Notes: generated by a model from the sequence alone, not told the origin. A stretch of 64,000 nucleotides of DNA from Actinacidiphila rubida (GCF_900110255.1 NZ_FODD01000005.1:186001-250000), one strand, 5' to 3'; shown: positions 1 through 8,858, counted from the stretch's first letter. A program made the numbers and translations.

Positions 1-302
1 GGGCTGCCCCTCGTGCTCTCCCAGCCGGCTTGCTGCCGGCCTGCGGTCGGCTCGCCGCCGACCGGTAGTCGATTACTGGACGGTCAACCGACCGATCGTT
101 CGGTTGCTTCCATGGTCGATGGCGGGAGATGGGGTGTCAAGCCATTCCAGAGGCTGTGGATAACTCGGTAAGGTCAGCCGCCGGAGCCCGTCGTCGGTAG
201 CGTGCTGGCGGCAGCCGGGCGTCCGCCCGGGGCGGCACACGACCAGAGCCGGACCGGGTGCGCGGCCGATCGTGCGCAACGCAAGGGGAGAGCGGAGGGA
301 CG
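1..302. other. Left-edge intergenic region
   Basis: No convincing gene is visible. The stretch holds a strong inverted repeat (85-106) and a purine-rich ribosome-binding region (about 284-299) for the gene starting at 303. The first 60 bases contain no ATG or GTG on the minus strand. If the operator serves a leftward gene, its start codon therefore lies outside the window. Confidence 0.5.
85..106. promoter_or_regulatory. TetR-type operator (PaaR-like), 22-bp inverted repeat
   Basis: Arms CAACCGA and TCGGTTG flank a centre containing CGATCG; only one base pair of the 22 is mismatched. The core ACCGATCGTTCGGT resembles the perfect palindrome between paaN and paaH (5118-5131). I infer a PaaR site. 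It probably serves a phenylacetate operon (such as paaABCDE) running left out of the window, but the target gene is not visible. Confidence 0.55.
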
Positions 303-962
303 ATGGACTCGCTGGAGGGGCCGCCGTCGCGGGTGGCAGGGCTGTCCCTGCCGGCGCGAATAGCCGTGGCCGTGACGCTCGGCGCGGTGGCGGTGGCCGC
401 GGCGTACCACCTCGCGATGGTGTTCCTGCACGTCGCACCGTCGAACACGCTGAGCAAGCAGCACGCGACCGCGGTCAACGACTACATCTATCCGGAGTTC
501 GAGCAGAACTGGAAGCTGTTCGCTCCCGATCCCCTGCAGCAGAACATCCACATCCAGGCCCGCACCGAGGTGCGCAAGCCCGGCGGCGGGACCGAGACCA
601 CCGGCTGGGTCGACCTGACCGGCATGGACATCGCCGCCATGCGGCACGACCCGCTGCCCAGCCACACGCAGCAGAACGAGCTGCGCCGCGCCTGGTCGTT
701 CTACAGCGACACGCACGACACGTCCGAGAAGGCCACCGCCGGCGACCGGAGTGACCTCAGCAGCACGTACCTGCTGCGGATCATCGAGCGCCGCTTCGGG
801 CCGACGATCAACGGCGGGCAGGTCGTCCGGATCCAGGCGCGGGCCGCGACCACCCCGGTCCCCCAGCCGGGGGCGGCCGCCGGCAGCACCAGCACGCAGT
901 ACCGGCAGCTTCCGTGGTGGGCCGTCGACACCGCCTCGACCGGGCAGGAGAAGTCCTCGTGA
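303..962 (+). CDS. DUF5819 family membrane-anchored protein
   Basis: A 219-residue protein with a short N-terminal tail and a single membrane segment at about residues 19-42, followed by a soluble, probably extracytoplasmic domain. It carries the family hallmark QNWKLFAPDP at residues 68-77. ATG 303 was chosen because GGAGGG sits just upstream and the start precedes the membrane anchor; an earlier GTG-type start would add only low-quality sequence. The stop overlaps the GTG of the next gene (GTGA), so it is translationally coupled to the HTTM protein, a partnership common in Streptomyces. The biochemical role is not known; the coupling suggests the two act together at the membrane. Family assignment is fairly firm. 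Confidence 0.8.
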   Translation: MDSLEGPPSRVAGLSLPARIAVAVTLGAVAVAAAYHLAMVFLHVAPSNTLSKQHATAVNDYIYPEFEQNWKLFAPDPLQQNIHIQARTEVRKPGGGTETTGWVDLTGMDIAAMRHDPLPSHTQQNELRRAWSFYSDTHDTSEKATAGDRSDLSSTYLLRIIERRFGPTINGGQVVRIQARAATTPVPQPGAAAGSTSTQYRQLPWWAVDTASTGQEKSS

Positions 963-2458
963 GCACCTCCGGCAGCCCCCTCGTGGGAGGCGCCCACCTC
1001 CCCGACGCCGACCGCACGGCCCCCGCGACCGCGCCGCCGGCAGCGGGCGGGGCGGGCGGCGGGACCGGCGCCGAGTCCGTCCCCTCGCCGTTCGCCTCGC
1101 TGGGCGCCGGCTTCGACCGGGCCCTGACCCGCGGCCTGCGGCGCGTCACCGGCAGCGCCGTCGCGCCGTACCAGAGCGCGATCGTGCGGATCGGCTTCGG
1201 CCTGACGTGGATGCTCTTCCTGCTGCGCGAGTTCCCGCACCGCCAGGAGCTCTACGGGCCGAACGGCCCCTGGGGCTTCGACCTCGCCAAGCGGCTGCTG
1301 TCCAGCAACCACGCCTTCAGCGTGCTGATGTGGAGTGACAGCCGCGGCTGGTTCGAGCTGGTCTACGCCGTCGCGGTCGTCTCCTCGGCGACGCTCATGC
1401 TCGGCTACCGCACCCGCACCTCGTCGCTCCTGTTCATGGTCGGCGTGCTGTCGCTGCAGAACCGCAGCATCTTCGTGGGCGACGGCGGCGACAACGTCAT
1501 CCACATCATGGCCATCTACCTCGCCTTCACCCGCTGCGGGCAGGTCTGGTCGCTCGACCGGCGGCTCGCGGCGCGCAGGGCGGCCCGGCAGCACGACACC
1601 GACGCCGCCGCCGATGCCGGCTCGGACGCCGGCTCGGACGCCGACTCCGTCGCCGCCTCCGAATCCGGCACCGGCCCCGGTTCCGGCGTCCGGTCCGTCC
1701 GCGACGGTTCCGGTGTCGACCCGGTCGGCATCGCCCTGTGGGCGGTGCTGGGGGCGGCGCTCGTCGCCGCGTCGGCCGCCGGCAAGCTCAGCACCGGCTG
1801 GGCCGTGATCTTCTGGCTGTGCTGGCTGGGGCAGGCCCTGTGGTGGGCGGTGCGCCGCTACGCGCCGGGCGAGCCGAAGACGCTGATGGAGGTCCTCGGC
1901 GACATCGTCCACAACGGCGCGATGCTCGTGATCGTCGCCGAGGTGTGCCTGATCTACTCCACGGCCGGCTGGTACAAGATCCAGGGCAGCCGCTGGGAGG
2001 ACGGCACCGCGCTGTACTACCCGCTGCACCTGGACGACTTCACGCCCTGGCCGGCGCTGTCGCACGCCCTGGCCGGCAACGACGTGATGGTCATGCTCAT
2101 CACCTACGGCACGGTCATCGTGCAGGTCGCCTTCCCCTTCACCCTGTTCAACCGCCGGGTGAAGAACGTGCTGCTGGCCGGGATGATGGTCGAGCACGCG
2201 TCGATCGCGATCGTGCTCGGGCTGCCGTTCTTCTCGCTGGCGATGATCGCCGCCGACGCCGTCTTCCTGCCGACCGGGTTCCTGCGCTGGGCCGGTCAGG
2301 AGATCGGGCGCGCGGTACGGCCGCGGCGCACGCCCGCCGCCGCGGTGATCCGTCCGCGCACGCCCGACCCGGCCGAGACACTGACGCCGGGCCAGGCGTC
2401 CGGAGCGGCGGCGGAACCGGCTGCCGGACCGACGCCGCCGAGCACCGCCGTCACCTGA
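959..2458 (+). CDS. HTTM domain membrane protein (vitamin K-dependent gamma-carboxylase-like fold)
   Basis: A 499-residue polytopic membrane protein. An Ala/Pro-rich cytoplasmic-looking N-terminus of about 65 residues precedes several hydrophobic helices. The first HTTM helix starts near residue 75 and is followed by the conserved YGPNGPWGF loop. A hydrophilic Asp/Ser/Gly-repeat loop at about 208-258 splits the membrane domain. GTG 959 was chosen because it overlaps the stop of the DUF5819 gene, which makes coupling likely. The HTTM fold is shared with gamma-glutamyl carboxylase, but enzymatic activity is unproven here. The repeat loop (a 12-base unit encoding D-A-G-S, near 1616-1649) looks expansion-prone and is probably not conserved. 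Confidence 0.8.
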   Translation: MSTSGSPLVGGAHLPDADRTAPATAPPAAGGAGGGTGAESVPSPFASLGAGFDRALTRGLRRVTGSAVAPYQSAIVRIGFGLTWMLFLLREFPHRQELYGPNGPWGFDLAKRLLSSNHAFSVLMWSDSRGWFELVYAVAVVSSATLMLGYRTRTSSLLFMVGVLSLQNRSIFVGDGGDNVIHIMAIYLAFTRCGQVWSLDRRLAARRAARQHDTDAAADAGSDAGSDADSVAASESGTGPGSGVRSVRDGSGVDPVGIALWAVLGAALVAASAAGKLSTGWAVIFWLCWLGQALWWAVRRYAPGEPKTLMEVLGDIVHNGAMLVIVAEVCLIYSTAGWYKIQGSRWEDGTALYYPLHLDDFTPWPALSHALAGNDVMVMLITYGTVIVQVAFPFTLFNRRVKNVLLAGMMVEHASIAIVLGLPFFSLAMIAADAVFLPTGFLRWAGQEIGRAVRPRRTPAAAVIRPRTPDPAETLTPGQASGAAAEPAAGPTPPSTAVT

Positions 2459-2505
2459 CCGACGACGGGCCGGGGGCCGCGGGTTGCGGCCCGTAGGGTG
2501 ACGCC

Positions 2506-3327
2506 ATGGACGACGACGCGGCAGCAGCGGCACCCGCACCGGAACACCAGGGCGAGGCCGAACGGGCCGTGCGCCGCTGGCATGCGGCCGGCCCGGACGC
2601 GGTGCTGCTCGACGGCTTCCACGCCCTCAAGCACGCGCTGCGCTTCGGCGCCGACGTGCACGTCGCGCTGTGCGGGGACAAGGCGGCCACGCTGCGGCTG
2701 GCCGCCGACCTCGCGCCCGACCTGGCCGGGCCGCTGGCCGACCTCCTGGTGCAGGTGCCCGCCGGGGTGCTGCGCGACCTGATGGCGCGCGTGCACCCGA
2801 CCGCCGTCGCCGCGCTCGCCGCCCGCCCCGGCCGCGACGCGAACCTCGCGGCGCTGTCCCTGCGGCCCCGCCTGGCACCGGTGATCGTCCTGGACAGCCC
2901 CCGCAACCTGGGGAACGTGGGCGCGGTGGTCCGGCTGGCCGCGGGGTTCGCGGCGTCCGGCGTCGTCACCACCGGCGACCTCGACCCCTGGCACCCCAAC
3001 GCCGTGCGCGCCGGAGCCGGCCTGCACTTCGCGACCGCCGTCGAGCGACAGGACGCCGCGGCGCTGCCGCCGGGCCCGCTGTACGTCCTCGACCCCGAGG
3101 GGCGGGACATCCGCGCCACTGCGCTGCCCGACGACGCGCTGATCGTCTTCGGCTCCGAGCGGCACGGTGTCTCCGACGAACTGCGCGGCCGGGCGGACGC
3201 GCTGGTGGCGCTGCCGATGCGGGACCAGGTGTCCAGCTACAACCTCGCCACCAGCGTGGGCATGGCCCTCTTCCACTGGTCGGCGACCTCCGCGTCCCCC
3301 CGCGTCCCGCGGCCCGCCGGGCACTGA
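2506..3327 (+). CDS. TrmH/SpoU family RNA 2'-O-methyltransferase
   Basis: A 273-residue SPOUT methylase that would transfer a methyl group from S-adenosylmethionine to a ribose 2'-OH of tRNA or rRNA. The three family motifs are visible in the C-terminal half: NLGNVGAVVRLA at about 134, the VFGSERHGVS motif at about 214, and SSYNLATSVGMALFHW near 241, which forms the trefoil-knot SAM site. The N-terminal 120 residues are a substrate-binding extension. TAGGGT at 2494-2499 lies 6 bases before the ATG and no Shine-Dalgarno is present, so the mRNA may be leaderless. It converges on paaN with a hairpin between them. The exact RNA substrate cannot be told from sequence. Confidence 0.87.
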   Translation: MDDDAAAAAPAPEHQGEAERAVRRWHAAGPDAVLLDGFHALKHALRFGADVHVALCGDKAATLRLAADLAPDLAGPLADLLVQVPAGVLRDLMARVHPTAVAALAARPGRDANLAALSLRPRLAPVIVLDSPRNLGNVGAVVRLAAGFAASGVVTTGDLDPWHPNAVRAGAGLHFATAVERQDAAALPPGPLYVLDPEGRDIRATALPDDALIVFGSERHGVSDELRGRADALVALPMRDQVSSYNLATSVGMALFHWSATSASPRVPRPAGH

Positions 3328-3355
3328 GCCGCGGCGAGCGGCACAGCGCCGCGGC
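3328..3355. terminator. Convergent hairpin between trmH-like gene and paaN
   Basis: A 9-bp GC stem (GCCGCGGCG with CGCCGCGGC) and a 10-base loop lie between two converging genes. No T-run follows, which is usual in Streptomyces. Confidence 0.5.
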
Positions 3356-3388
3356 GCGGGCGGCGGGGAGTTGCGGAGGGCCGGCGGC

Positions 3389-5065
3389 TCAGGCGGGCCT
3401 GCGTACCTCCACCATCCGGAAACGGCTGGCCACGAACGCGCCGTCGCACAGCGCCGCGTTCGCCGCCGGGTTGCCGCCCGAGCCGTGGAAGTCGGAGAAC
3501 GCCGCCGTCTGGTTGACGTACACCCCGCCGGTCAGGTTCAGCGAGAGCTGGGCGCACTCCTCCCAGCACACCTCCTCCACCTGGCGCTCCACCTCGGGCG
3601 AGGTGGTGTAGGCGGCGACCGTCATGGCGCCCTTCTCCCGGATCGTGCGGCGCAGCAGCGCCAGGGCGGCGTCGGTGGAGTCGACGGCCACCGCGAAGGA
3701 GACCGGTCCGAAGCACTCCACCATGAACGCCGCCTCGGCCTCGGGCTTGGCGCTGTCGAGCTTGAGCAGCGCGGGCGTGCGCACCACGGCGTCGGGGAAC
3801 TCGGGGTGGGTGACGGCGCGGGAGGCCAGCGCCACCTCGCCGATGCCCGGCGCCGCGTCCAGCCGCGCCTTGACCTCGGGGTTCACCAGCGCGCCCAGCA
3901 GGGCGTTGGCACGGGCGTCGTCACCGAGCAGACCTTCGACGGCGCCGGCGATGTCGGCGACCACCTCGTCATAGGTGCGCGGCCCGGACTCGGTGGTGAT
4001 GCCGTCGCGGGGGATCAGCAGGTTCTGCGGGGTGGTGCACATCTGGCCGCTGTACAGGGACAGTGAGAACGCCAGGTTGGAGAGCATCCCGCGGTAGTCG
4101 TCCGTGGAGTCGATCACCACCGTGTTCACGCCGGCCTTCTCGGTGTACACCTGCGCCTGCCGGGCGTTGGCCTCCAGCCAGTCGCCGAAGGCGGTGGAGC
4201 CGGTGTAGTCGATGACCTTGACCTCGGGACGCAGCGCCAGCGTCTTGGCCAGGCCCTCGCCGGGCTTCTCGGCGGCCAGGCACACCAGGTCCGGCGAGAA
4301 GCCGGCCTCGGCCAGCACGTCGCGGGCCACGGCGACGGTGAGCGCCAGCGGCAGCACCGCCCGCGGGTGCGGCTTGACCAGTACCGCGTTGCCGGTGGCC
4401 AGGGAGGCGAACAGGCCGGGGTAGCCGTTCCACGTCGGGAACGTGTTGCAGCCGATGACCAGGCCGATGCCGCGCGGCACGGCGGTGAAGGCCTTGCGCA
4501 GGCTCAGCGGGTCCCGCTTGCCCTGGGGTTTGACCCAGTCGGCGGACTCGGGTGTGCGGACCTGCTCGACGTAGGCGTAGGCCACTGCCTCCAGGCCGCG
4601 GTCCTGCGCGTGCGGCCCGCCCGCCTGGAAGGACATGGTGAACGCCTGGCCGCTGGTGTGCATGACCGCGTGGGCGAACTCGTGGGTGCGGGCGTTGATC
4701 CTGGCCAGGATCTCCAGGCAGACCAGCGCGCGGGCCTCGGGCCCGGCGTCGCGCCACGCCGCCATCCCGGCGCGCATCGCGGGCAGCAGCACCTCCACGT
4801 CCGGGTGCGGGTACTCCACGCCCAGCTCCAGGCCGTACGGCGAGTGCTCGCCGTCCGTCCACTCGTCGGTGCCGGGCTGCTCCAGGGGGAACCGGTGGCC
4901 GAGCAGCGCCTCGAACGCGGCGCGGCCCTCGTCGGCGTCCGCGTACGCCTTGGGGTGCTCGGGGTAGGGAGACCAGTAGGCGCGGGTCCTGACGGCCTCC
5001 AGCGCCTTGTCGAGGGTGCCGCGGTGGCGCTCGACCAGCAGCACGGTGGACAGTTCGGCTGGCAT
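3389..5065 (-). CDS. paaN: Phenylacetic acid degradation protein PaaN (aldehyde dehydrogenase superfamily)
   Basis: A 558-residue NAD(P)-dependent aldehyde dehydrogenase of the PaaN type, which lacks the MaoC hydratase domain fused in E. coli PaaZ. By family knowledge it acts on the ring-opened semialdehyde in the phenylacetyl-CoA pathway. The catalytic cysteine is Cys343 in SGQMCTTPQN, and the NAD-fold motif DYTGSTAFGDW lies upstream. ATG 5065 was preferred over the longer frame because it begins the conserved N-terminus, has GAGGAG upstream, and lies downstream of a good promoter whose spacer contains a palindromic operator. It is divergent from paaH-paaR. The missing hydratase function must come from another protein. 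Confidence 0.88.
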   Translation of the reverse strand: MPAELSTVLLVERHRGTLDKALEAVRTRAYWSPYPEHPKAYADADEGRAAFEALLGHRFPLEQPGTDEWTDGEHSPYGLELGVEYPHPDVEVLLPAMRAGMAAWRDAGPEARALVCLEILARINARTHEFAHAVMHTSGQAFTMSFQAGGPHAQDRGLEAVAYAYVEQVRTPESADWVKPQGKRDPLSLRKAFTAVPRGIGLVIGCNTFPTWNGYPGLFASLATGNAVLVKPHPRAVLPLALTVAVARDVLAEAGFSPDLVCLAAEKPGEGLAKTLALRPEVKVIDYTGSTAFGDWLEANARQAQVYTEKAGVNTVVIDSTDDYRGMLSNLAFSLSLYSGQMCTTPQNLLIPRDGITTESGPRTYDEVVADIAGAVEGLLGDDARANALLGALVNPEVKARLDAAPGIGEVALASRAVTHPEFPDAVVRTPALLKLDSAKPEAEAAFMVECFGPVSFAVAVDSTDAALALLRRTIREKGAMTVAAYTTSPEVERQVEEVCWEECAQLSLNLTGGVYVNQTAAFSDFHGSGGNPAANAALCDGAFVASRFRMVEVRRPA

Positions 5066-5111
5066 GGGACCAACTCCTCGTCGAGCTGGGCTGAGTGGCT
5101 GAGACACCGAT

Positions 5112-5139
5112 AGATTAACCGAATGTTCGGTCGGGACAA
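5112..5139 (-). promoter_or_regulatory. paaN promoter with embedded PaaR operator
   Basis: Read on the minus strand, TTGTCC (5139-5134) is followed after 16 bases by TAATCT (5117-5112). The spacer contains the perfect palindrome ACCGAA-TG-TTCGGT (plus-strand 5118-5131). A repressor bound there would block polymerase directly. The divergent TetR gene next to paaH is the obvious candidate binder. Confidence 0.7.
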
Positions 5140-5239
5140 GGGGAACCATCCCGGCCTGTGGACAACTTCGGGACACTCCTGAGCCCGGCTGAGCGCAGCC
5201 GGGGCACCGGGACCTGAATCGGCAGGGAGTCGATCAACC

Positions 5240-6763
5240 GTGACCGCACTTGACAGCACCACCACCGTGGCCGTCGTCGGCGCCGGGACCATGGGCCAGG
5301 GGATCGCGCAGGTCGCGCTGCTCGCGGGCCACCGCGTCCTGCTCCACGACGCGCAGCCCGGGCGCGCCCAGGCCGCCGCGGACGGTGTCGGCGGCCGGCT
5401 CGACCGGCTCGTGGCCAAGGGACGGATGAGCCCGACCGACCACAAGGCCGCGCTGGGCCGGCTGCTGCCGGTGGAGGGCGTCGCGGATCTGGCCGGTTGC
5501 GCGCTGGTCGTGGAGGCCGTCGTGGAGGACCTGGCCGTCAAGCGGCAGCTGTTCGCGGAGCTCGAGGCCGTCGTCGGCGACGGCTGCCTGCTGGCGACCA
5601 ACACCTCGTCCCTGTCGGTCACGGCCGTCGCCGGCGGCCTGCGGCTCCCCGGCCGCCTGGTGGGCCTGCACTTCTTCAACCCGGCGCCGCTGCTCCCGCT
5701 GGTCGAGGTCGTCGCGGGGGCGGCCGGCGACCCCCAGGCCGTGGCCGACGCCTTCGACACCGCCGCCGCCTGGGGCAAGACGCCGGTGCGCTGCACCGAC
5801 ACCCCGGGCTTCCTGGTCAACCGCGTGGCCCGCCCCTTCTACGCCGAGGCGCTGCGCGTCTACGAGGAGCGTGCGGCCGACCCCGCCACCATCGACGCGC
5901 TGCTCCGCGAGAGCGGCGGCTTCGCCATGGGCCCGTTCGCGCTGATGGACCTGATCGGCCAGGACGTCAACGAGGCCGTCACCCGCTCGGTGTGGGAGGC
6001 GTTCTTCCACGACCCGAAGTTCACGCCGTCGCTGGCCCAGCGCCGCCTGGTCGAGGCCGGGCGCCTGGGCCGCAAGAGCGGCCGGGGCTGGTTCCCGTAC
6101 GAGCACGGCGCGGGGCCGGCCGACCCGGCGCCGGAGCCGCACACCGCGGAGCCCGCGGCCGTCCCGGCGCACGTCACGCTGCGCGGTGACCTCGGGCCGG
6201 CCCGCGTCCTCGCCGAGCTGGCCGAGGCGGCCGGGATCGAGGTGCGCGGGGAGCCGGGGGCGGCGGGCTCGCGCGGTGCGTTCGTGCTGCCCGGCGGAAC
6301 GTCACTGCACCTGGCCGACGGGCGCCTGCCGGGGGAGCCGGCGATCCAGTTCGACCTGGCGCTGGACTACCGCACGGCCTCGCGGATCGGTGTCGCGCCC
6401 TCGGCGGGCGTGCGCGCGGAGGCCGTCGCCCAGGCCACCGGCCTCTTCCAGGCCATGGGCAAGCAGGTCAGCGTCATCAGGGACGTGCCCGGGATGGTCG
6501 TCGCCCGCACCGTCGCGCTGCTGGTCGACCTCGCGCTGGACGCCGTCGCCAAGGAGGTGGCGTCCGCGCAGGACGTCGACACCGCGATGCGGCTGGGCGT
6601 CAACTACCCCCTCGGCCCCGTGGAGTGGGGAGAGCTGCTGACCGCCACCTATGTGCGGGACGTGCTCGACGGGCTGCACGCCTGGTACCCCACCGGACGC
6701 TACGCACCGGGTGCGGAACTGAGGCGGCGTGCGGCCGCCGGCCAAGGTGTGATCTCCTCATGA
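5240..6763 (+). CDS. paaH: 3-hydroxyacyl-CoA dehydrogenase (PaaH/PaaC type)
   Basis: A 507-residue NAD-dependent dehydrogenase expected to oxidise 3-hydroxyadipyl-CoA in phenylacetate breakdown. The Rossmann motif GAGTMGQG is at residues 14-21, and the catalytic histidine is His144 in HFFNP. A first 3HCDH C-terminal helical domain follows at about 187-283. A second, weaker copy occupies about 400-500, which explains the length relative to 280-residue single-domain enzymes. GTG 5240 is preceded by GGGAG. The gene is divergent from paaN across the operator region, and its stop overlaps the ATG of the TetR gene, forming a two-gene operon. A broader role in beta-oxidation is possible. Confidence 0.88.
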   Translation: MTALDSTTTVAVVGAGTMGQGIAQVALLAGHRVLLHDAQPGRAQAAADGVGGRLDRLVAKGRMSPTDHKAALGRLLPVEGVADLAGCALVVEAVVEDLAVKRQLFAELEAVVGDGCLLATNTSSLSVTAVAGGLRLPGRLVGLHFFNPAPLLPLVEVVAGAAGDPQAVADAFDTAAAWGKTPVRCTDTPGFLVNRVARPFYAEALRVYEERAADPATIDALLRESGGFAMGPFALMDLIGQDVNEAVTRSVWEAFFHDPKFTPSLAQRRLVEAGRLGRKSGRGWFPYEHGAGPADPAPEPHTAEPAAVPAHVTLRGDLGPARVLAELAEAAGIEVRGEPGAAGSRGAFVLPGGTSLHLADGRLPGEPAIQFDLALDYRTASRIGVAPSAGVRAEAVAQATGLFQAMGKQVSVIRDVPGMVVARTVALLVDLALDAVAKEVASAQDVDTAMRLGVNYPLGPVEWGELLTATYVRDVLDGLHAWYPTGRYAPGAELRRRAAAGQGVISS

Positions 6764-7347
6764 CCATGTCCAAGCGCGACACCTATACGCCGGAGTCACT
6801 GCTCGCCGTGGCCGTCCAGGTCTTCAACGAGCGGGGGTACGACGGCACCTCCATGGAGCACCTCTCGCGCGCCGCGGGCATCTCCAAGTCCTCGATCTAC
6901 CACCATGTGCGCGGCAAGGAGGAACTGCTGCAGCGGGCCGTGGGCCGCGCACTGGAGGGGCTGTTCGGCATCCTCGACGAGCGCGGCGCCCGGGACGGCC
7001 GCGCGGTGCTCCGGCTGGAGTACGTCACCCGGCGTACGACCGAGGTGCTCATGGACGAACTTCCCTACGTCACGCTGCTGCTCCGGGTCCGCGGCAACAC
7101 CCCGACGGAGCGGCGGGCGATGGAGCGGCGCAGGGAGTTCGACCAGCGGGTGTCGGAACTGCTCAAGGACGCGGTAGCGGAAGGCGATCTGCGGGCCGAC
7201 GTCGAAGCCAGGCTGGCCACACGGCTGCTGTTCGGAATGATCAACTCGCTGGTGGAGTGGTACCGCCCGGACGGCCGGGGTGCCGAGGGCGCGGATCAGG
7301 TCGTCGACGCCGTCGTGCGTCTCGCTTTCGACGGACTGCGTGCGTAG
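6760..7347 (+). CDS. paaR: TetR family regulator, probable PaaR
   Basis: A 195-residue TetR protein. The N-terminal helix-turn-helix covers about residues 12-55, with recognition-helix region ISKSSIYHHVRGKEELL; the rest is a helical ligand-binding domain. ATG 6760 overlaps the paaH stop (ATGA). In known actinobacterial systems PaaR represses paa genes and is released by phenylacetyl-CoA. Here the co-transcription with paaH and the adjacent ACCGAA-TG-TTCGGT operator support that role by inference. Related sites at 85-106 and 8873-8886 suggest a wider regulon. Confidence 0.82.
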   Translation: MTMSKRDTYTPESLLAVAVQVFNERGYDGTSMEHLSRAAGISKSSIYHHVRGKEELLQRAVGRALEGLFGILDERGARDGRAVLRLEYVTRRTTEVLMDELPYVTLLLRVRGNTPTERRAMERRREFDQRVSELLKDAVAEGDLRADVEARLATRLLFGMINSLVEWYRPDGRGAEGADQVVDAVVRLAFDGLRA

Positions 7348-7432
7348 ACGCGCGCCGCGCTGACCTGGACGTCCGTCGACGCTGCGGTCCAGACCATTGA
7401 CCGCGAGTGGTCAACACCGACAGGATCCGGCC

Positions 7433-8215
7433 ATGCTGACGGCTCGCTCATCCGTACGACTCCGCCTGCCCGCCAGGACCCCGGTCCGCGCCGTCGCCGC
7501 CGCCGGGGTGGCCGTGTCGTTCCTGCTGCTCGCCGGCTGCGGCGGAGGCGGGGGCGACGCCAGGCCCACCGCCGCCGCCACCCCGACCGCCACCGCCGAC
7601 AACTTCGGCTGCCTGTCACCCGAACAGGCCAGGACCGGCTCGGTGACCTTCCGGAGCGCCAGCGGCCAGGACGTCGAGGCGTTCACCGCCGGCACCGGCC
7701 ACACCGCCCTCGTCCTCACCCACCAGGCCGACGGCGACGTCTGCCAGTGGGTGCCGCACGCCATGGAGCTGGCTCAGGACGGCTACCGGGTCGTCGCCGT
7801 CGACTCGGCCGGGGACGACGTCAACGAGGTGACCGCCGCGGTGCGCTACGCGCGCTCCAAGGGCGCCGCGAAGGTGCTGCTGGTCGGCGCCTCCAAGGGC
7901 GCCACCGCCGTCCTGGAGGCCGCGGGATCCATCACGCCGCCCGTCGACGCGGTCGTGTCGCTGTCCGCGCCCCTCTCCTACGGCACCCTGGACGCCGCCT
8001 CGGTCGTGCCGAAGCTGGCGATGCCGGTCTTCTACATGGCCTCCGACCTGGACTCCGACTTCGCCGACGCGGCCAGGCAACTCCACAAGGACACGAAGAA
8101 GGCCAAGGAGAACGACCTCACCATCGTCGACGGCACCAACCACGGCGTGAGCATGCTGAACGACGAGACCAACTACACCAAGGTCAAGGACTTCCTGAAG
8201 AAGTACGGCAGCTGA
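7433..8215 (+). CDS. Secreted lipoprotein with alpha/beta-hydrolase fold
   Basis: A 260-residue exported lipoprotein. A basic N-terminus and hydrophobic segment end in the lipobox LLAGC with lipidated Cys36, followed by a Gly/Ala/Thr-rich linker. The mature domain has a nucleophile elbow GASKG (Ser154). Candidate acid residues are in SDLDSDF, and the candidate histidine is His237 in TNHGVS, a plausible Ser-Asp-His triad for an esterase or acyl hydrolase on the outer membrane face. ATG 7433 was chosen over TTG 7397 since it gives a normal signal peptide. It stands alone, converging on the Lrp-type gene. The substrate is unknown. Confidence 0.75.
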   Translation: MLTARSSVRLRLPARTPVRAVAAAGVAVSFLLLAGCGGGGGDARPTAAATPTATADNFGCLSPEQARTGSVTFRSASGQDVEAFTAGTGHTALVLTHQADGDVCQWVPHAMELAQDGYRVVAVDSAGDDVNEVTAAVRYARSKGAAKVLLVGASKGATAVLEAAGSITPPVDAVVSLSAPLSYGTLDAASVVPKLAMPVFYMASDLDSDFADAARQLHKDTKKAKENDLTIVDGTNHGVSMLNDETNYTKVKDFLKKYGS

Positions 8216-8287
8216 CCCGCCCGGGCCTGCGCCCGACGCGGGACCGCGGGGCCCGCCCCGCCCCGCCCCGGCGGCCGCTCGGCCCCG

Positions 8288-8770
8288 TCAGTCCCCGACG
8301 ACCAGGTCCGTCTCCTCGAAGACCAGCAGTGTCCGGCTGCTCAGCACTTCCTCGATGGCCTGCAGCCTGGTCAGCACCAGCTCCCGCAGGCTGCGGTTGT
8401 CGACGGTGTGGACCAGCAGCAGCACGTCGAAATCGCCGCTCACGAGCGCGATGTGCACGACCCCCGGAAGGGTGACGAGCTTCTCGCGGACCGTCCGCCA
8501 CGAGTTCTGGACGATCTTGAGCGTGATGTACGCCGACGCGCCGTGACCCGCCCGCTCGTGGTCCACTCGTGCTGTGAAGCCTCGGATCACACCGTCGTCG
8601 ATGAGCCGGTTGATGCGGGCGTACGCGTTCGCCCGTGACACGTGCACGCGCTCCGCCACGGACCGGATCGACGCCCGCCCGTCCTCCTGCAGCAGCCGCA
8701 GGATCGTGCGGTCGATCGGGTCCAGCGGCCGGACCGGCGGTTCTTCTTCGGCCATCTGTTCTCTCGCCAT
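8288..8770 (-). CDS. bkdR: Lrp/AsnC family regulator of the bkd operon
   Basis: A 160-residue feast/famine regulator: AsnC-type helix-turn-helix at about residues 12-60 (DRTILRLLQEDGRASIRSVA) and an effector-binding RAM domain (about 75-150). ATG 8770 was chosen because AGGGAG lies upstream at good spacing; an ATG at 8791 would overlap that signal. It is transcribed divergently from bkdABC with 181 bases between. This is the arrangement in which BkdR-type Lrp proteins control branched-chain keto-acid dehydrogenase in response to branched-chain amino acids. The regulatory target is inferred from position. Confidence 0.85.
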   Translation of the reverse strand: MAREQMAEEEPPVRPLDPIDRTILRLLQEDGRASIRSVAERVHVSRANAYARINRLIDDGVIRGFTARVDHERAGHGASAYITLKIVQNSWRTVREKLVTLPGVVHIALVSGDFDVLLLVHTVDNRSLRELVLTRLQAIEEVLSSRTLLVFEETDLVVGD

Positions 8771-8828
8771 CCCCCCGGGGCTCCCTACCATGGACGTACT
8801 GGCTCCATCTCAGGCTGTGCAGAACCGT

Positions 8829-8858
8829 TTGTCCACAGGCGGAACCACCCCGTAGCCA
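8829..8858 (+). promoter_or_regulatory. Candidate bkdABC promoter
   Basis: TTGTCC (8829-8834) and TAGCCA (8853-8858) are separated by 18 bases, matching the housekeeping Streptomyces consensus. They would place transcription start near 8865, leaving a leader of about 85 bases. Confidence 0.5.

Noticed and set aside
8784..8791. Earlier ATG start for the Lrp/AsnC gene at 8791
   Set aside because: It lies upstream of the AGGGAG ribosome site that serves ATG 8770, and the added residues are not conserved-looking.
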